Shown here: one piece after another, positions 63,358 through 64,000 of the stretch
How positions within the stretch are numbered: position 1 is the first letter of the stretch
How the letters are laid out: each line of letters opens with the position of its first letter
NCBI GenBank assembly: GCA_035561075.1
Contig: DATMYF010000037.1
Coordinates: 21,732 to 85,731 of the forward strand
DNA from: JAMCRM01 sp035561075
Lineage (GTDB): Bacteria; Acidobacteriota; Terriglobia; Bryobacterales; Bryobacteraceae
Direction of reading: 5' to 3'
DNA: 64,000 nt
Made by a program: the position numbers and the translations under genes
Notes under the pieces: model-generated
Seen by the model: the letters and a program-made list of their open reading frames with translations, nothing else
The model's database searches: none
Told to the model about the DNA's origin: nothing

Positions 63358-64000
63358 TGAGCTTCCTCTCGTTCAACTTGAAGCGGTTGAGCGCGCCACC
63401 AGCGGGCGCGACGATCTCCACCACGCGAGCGACCTCCGGTGCGCGGGCGGCGCGCGGCTTGTGATATGCCGCCGACACCGCCTGCACCCAAATCTCCAGA
63501 GGGATCGGCCTGCTGTTGAGGCAGAACTGATCGAATGCCCAGAAGGACATGGAATAGAACGGGGACTGCACCCACATGCCGTACGCCTGCGCCATCGGCG
63601 GGTCGGGAGGCCCGTAGAGGCCCGCGAGGTACATGCATTCGCTCGCCGGCCGCCCCAGCGTCTGCGCCGCGAAGCGAATGGTCTGGCCCATCAACGTCGC
63701 GTTCTTCTGCCAGATGTCATAGTCGAATCCCTCGCACTGGAAGTACTTGATGCCGTACGAGGAGTTCTGCCACTCGCGCGGCAGGTTGACGTGCATCAGC
63801 AGCCTCCGGTAAGTGCCCGCGCCAGGCTTCCCCTGGTTCGCGTCGAGAGGCCACAGGCACTCGAACAGCGCAGCCGGGTGGGACGCGCGCACGTACGAGA
63901 TCACGTCCTGGCAATACGACCAGATCCGGTCGCGAAGGAAATCCGCCGTCTCATTCGGGTGCGCCGGATCGCCAGCAGGATCATCCGTGTTCGAAGTGAA
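63350..64000 (-). CDS. Phage-tail-associated protein, C-terminal part (cut by window edge)
   Basis: The reading frame is open from the window edge for 216 codons to the TAA at 63350, so this is the C-terminal part of a longer gene. FLRDRIWSYCQDVISYVRAS, LPREWQNSSYGIKYFQCEGFD and ECMYLAGLYGPPDPP suggest a TIM-barrel-like structural protein. By resemblance and context it may belong to the TIM-barrel domain of phage non-contractile tail-sheath-like proteins, but this is only a weak match by eye. The fibre gene downstream overlaps it by eight bases. Confidence 0.6.
   Translation of the reverse strand, partial: FTSNTDDPAGDPAHPNETADFLRDRIWSYCQDVISYVRASHPAALFECLWPLDANQGKPGAGTYRRLLMHVNLPREWQNSSYGIKYFQCEGFDYDIWQKNATLMGQTIRFAAQTLGRPASECMYLAGLYGPPDPPMAQAYGMWVQSPFYSMSFWAFDQFCLNSRPIPLEIWVQAVSAAYHKPRAARAPEVARVVEIVAPAGGALNRFKLNERKLNG

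Overview
The window reads as a chromosomal piece of a soil-type Acidobacteriota, most likely of the Bryobacteraceae/Solibacter kind. This is an inference from the GC-rich sequence, two very long TonB-dependent receptors that open with a carboxypeptidase-regulatory-like domain, a DUF6599-type lipoprotein-like gene, about ten proteins with twin-arginine (Tat) N-termini, and many small enzyme clusters for glycans. No rRNA, tRNA or CRISPR array was recognised. Both ends are cut inside genes (2-isopropylmalate synthase on the left, a phage-tail-like protein on the right).

Left third (1-19.9 kb), mostly housekeeping: leuA and a divergent LysR regulator; a lysine/alanine-rich histone-H1-like protein; a LytS/LytTR two-component pair with a 4-base overlap; secA; a DUF6599-like protein; an ABC exporter followed at 12 bases by ribonuclease J; a Dps-like ferritin convergent with fabG; a UbiD-type decarboxylase; a Tat-exported TIM-barrel sugar isomerase-like protein; and a ComM/YifB AAA+ protein. 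Between dps and fabG lies a relic of a tandem duplication in which pieces of both genes are repeated.

Middle (19.9-36.5 kb), a divergent glycan or aminosugar utilisation locus. A minus-strand operon (large glycosidase-like protein, polysaccharide deacetylase, creatinase-like M24 protein, Anabaena-sensory-rhodopsin-transducer-like binding protein, second glycosidase-like protein) and a plus-strand operon (TonB receptor, glycosidase-like protein, Gfo/Idh/MocA oxidoreductase, class V aminotransferase, RhaT-like permease, GntR/FadR regulator) diverge from a shared 189-base region. The same dyad (GTATAC-N5-GYRTAC) occurs inside the receptor promoter and just upstream of the GntR gene, and a close variant precedes a wrecked TonB receptor at 36.6 kb. 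This is the best candidate for a coherent, undescribed system here.

36.5-46.9 kb: a TonB-receptor pseudogene, a ceramidase-like hydrolase, two tandem paralogues in which a seven-bladed propeller interrupts a LamG-like domain, a small secreted protein with a likely frameshift at a seven-base run, a zinc-dependent phospholipase-C-like protein, an enolase-superfamily dehydratase, a parallel beta-helix protein, and a small dimeric alpha/beta-barrel protein.

46.9-61.3 kb: a BBE-type FAD oxidase, a Tat-signal DegT-family aminotransferase and a signal-peptide adenylate kinase (both normally cytoplasmic families), a second TonB receptor with a decayed copy of its own leader in front, 6-phosphogluconate dehydrogenase and ribose-5-phosphate isomerase B, phenylalanine hydroxylase, a rhodanese and a DUF4838 protein. 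The right edge holds a long imperfect hairpin, the C-terminal remnant of an ISL3-type transposase, and two overlapping phage-tail-like genes.
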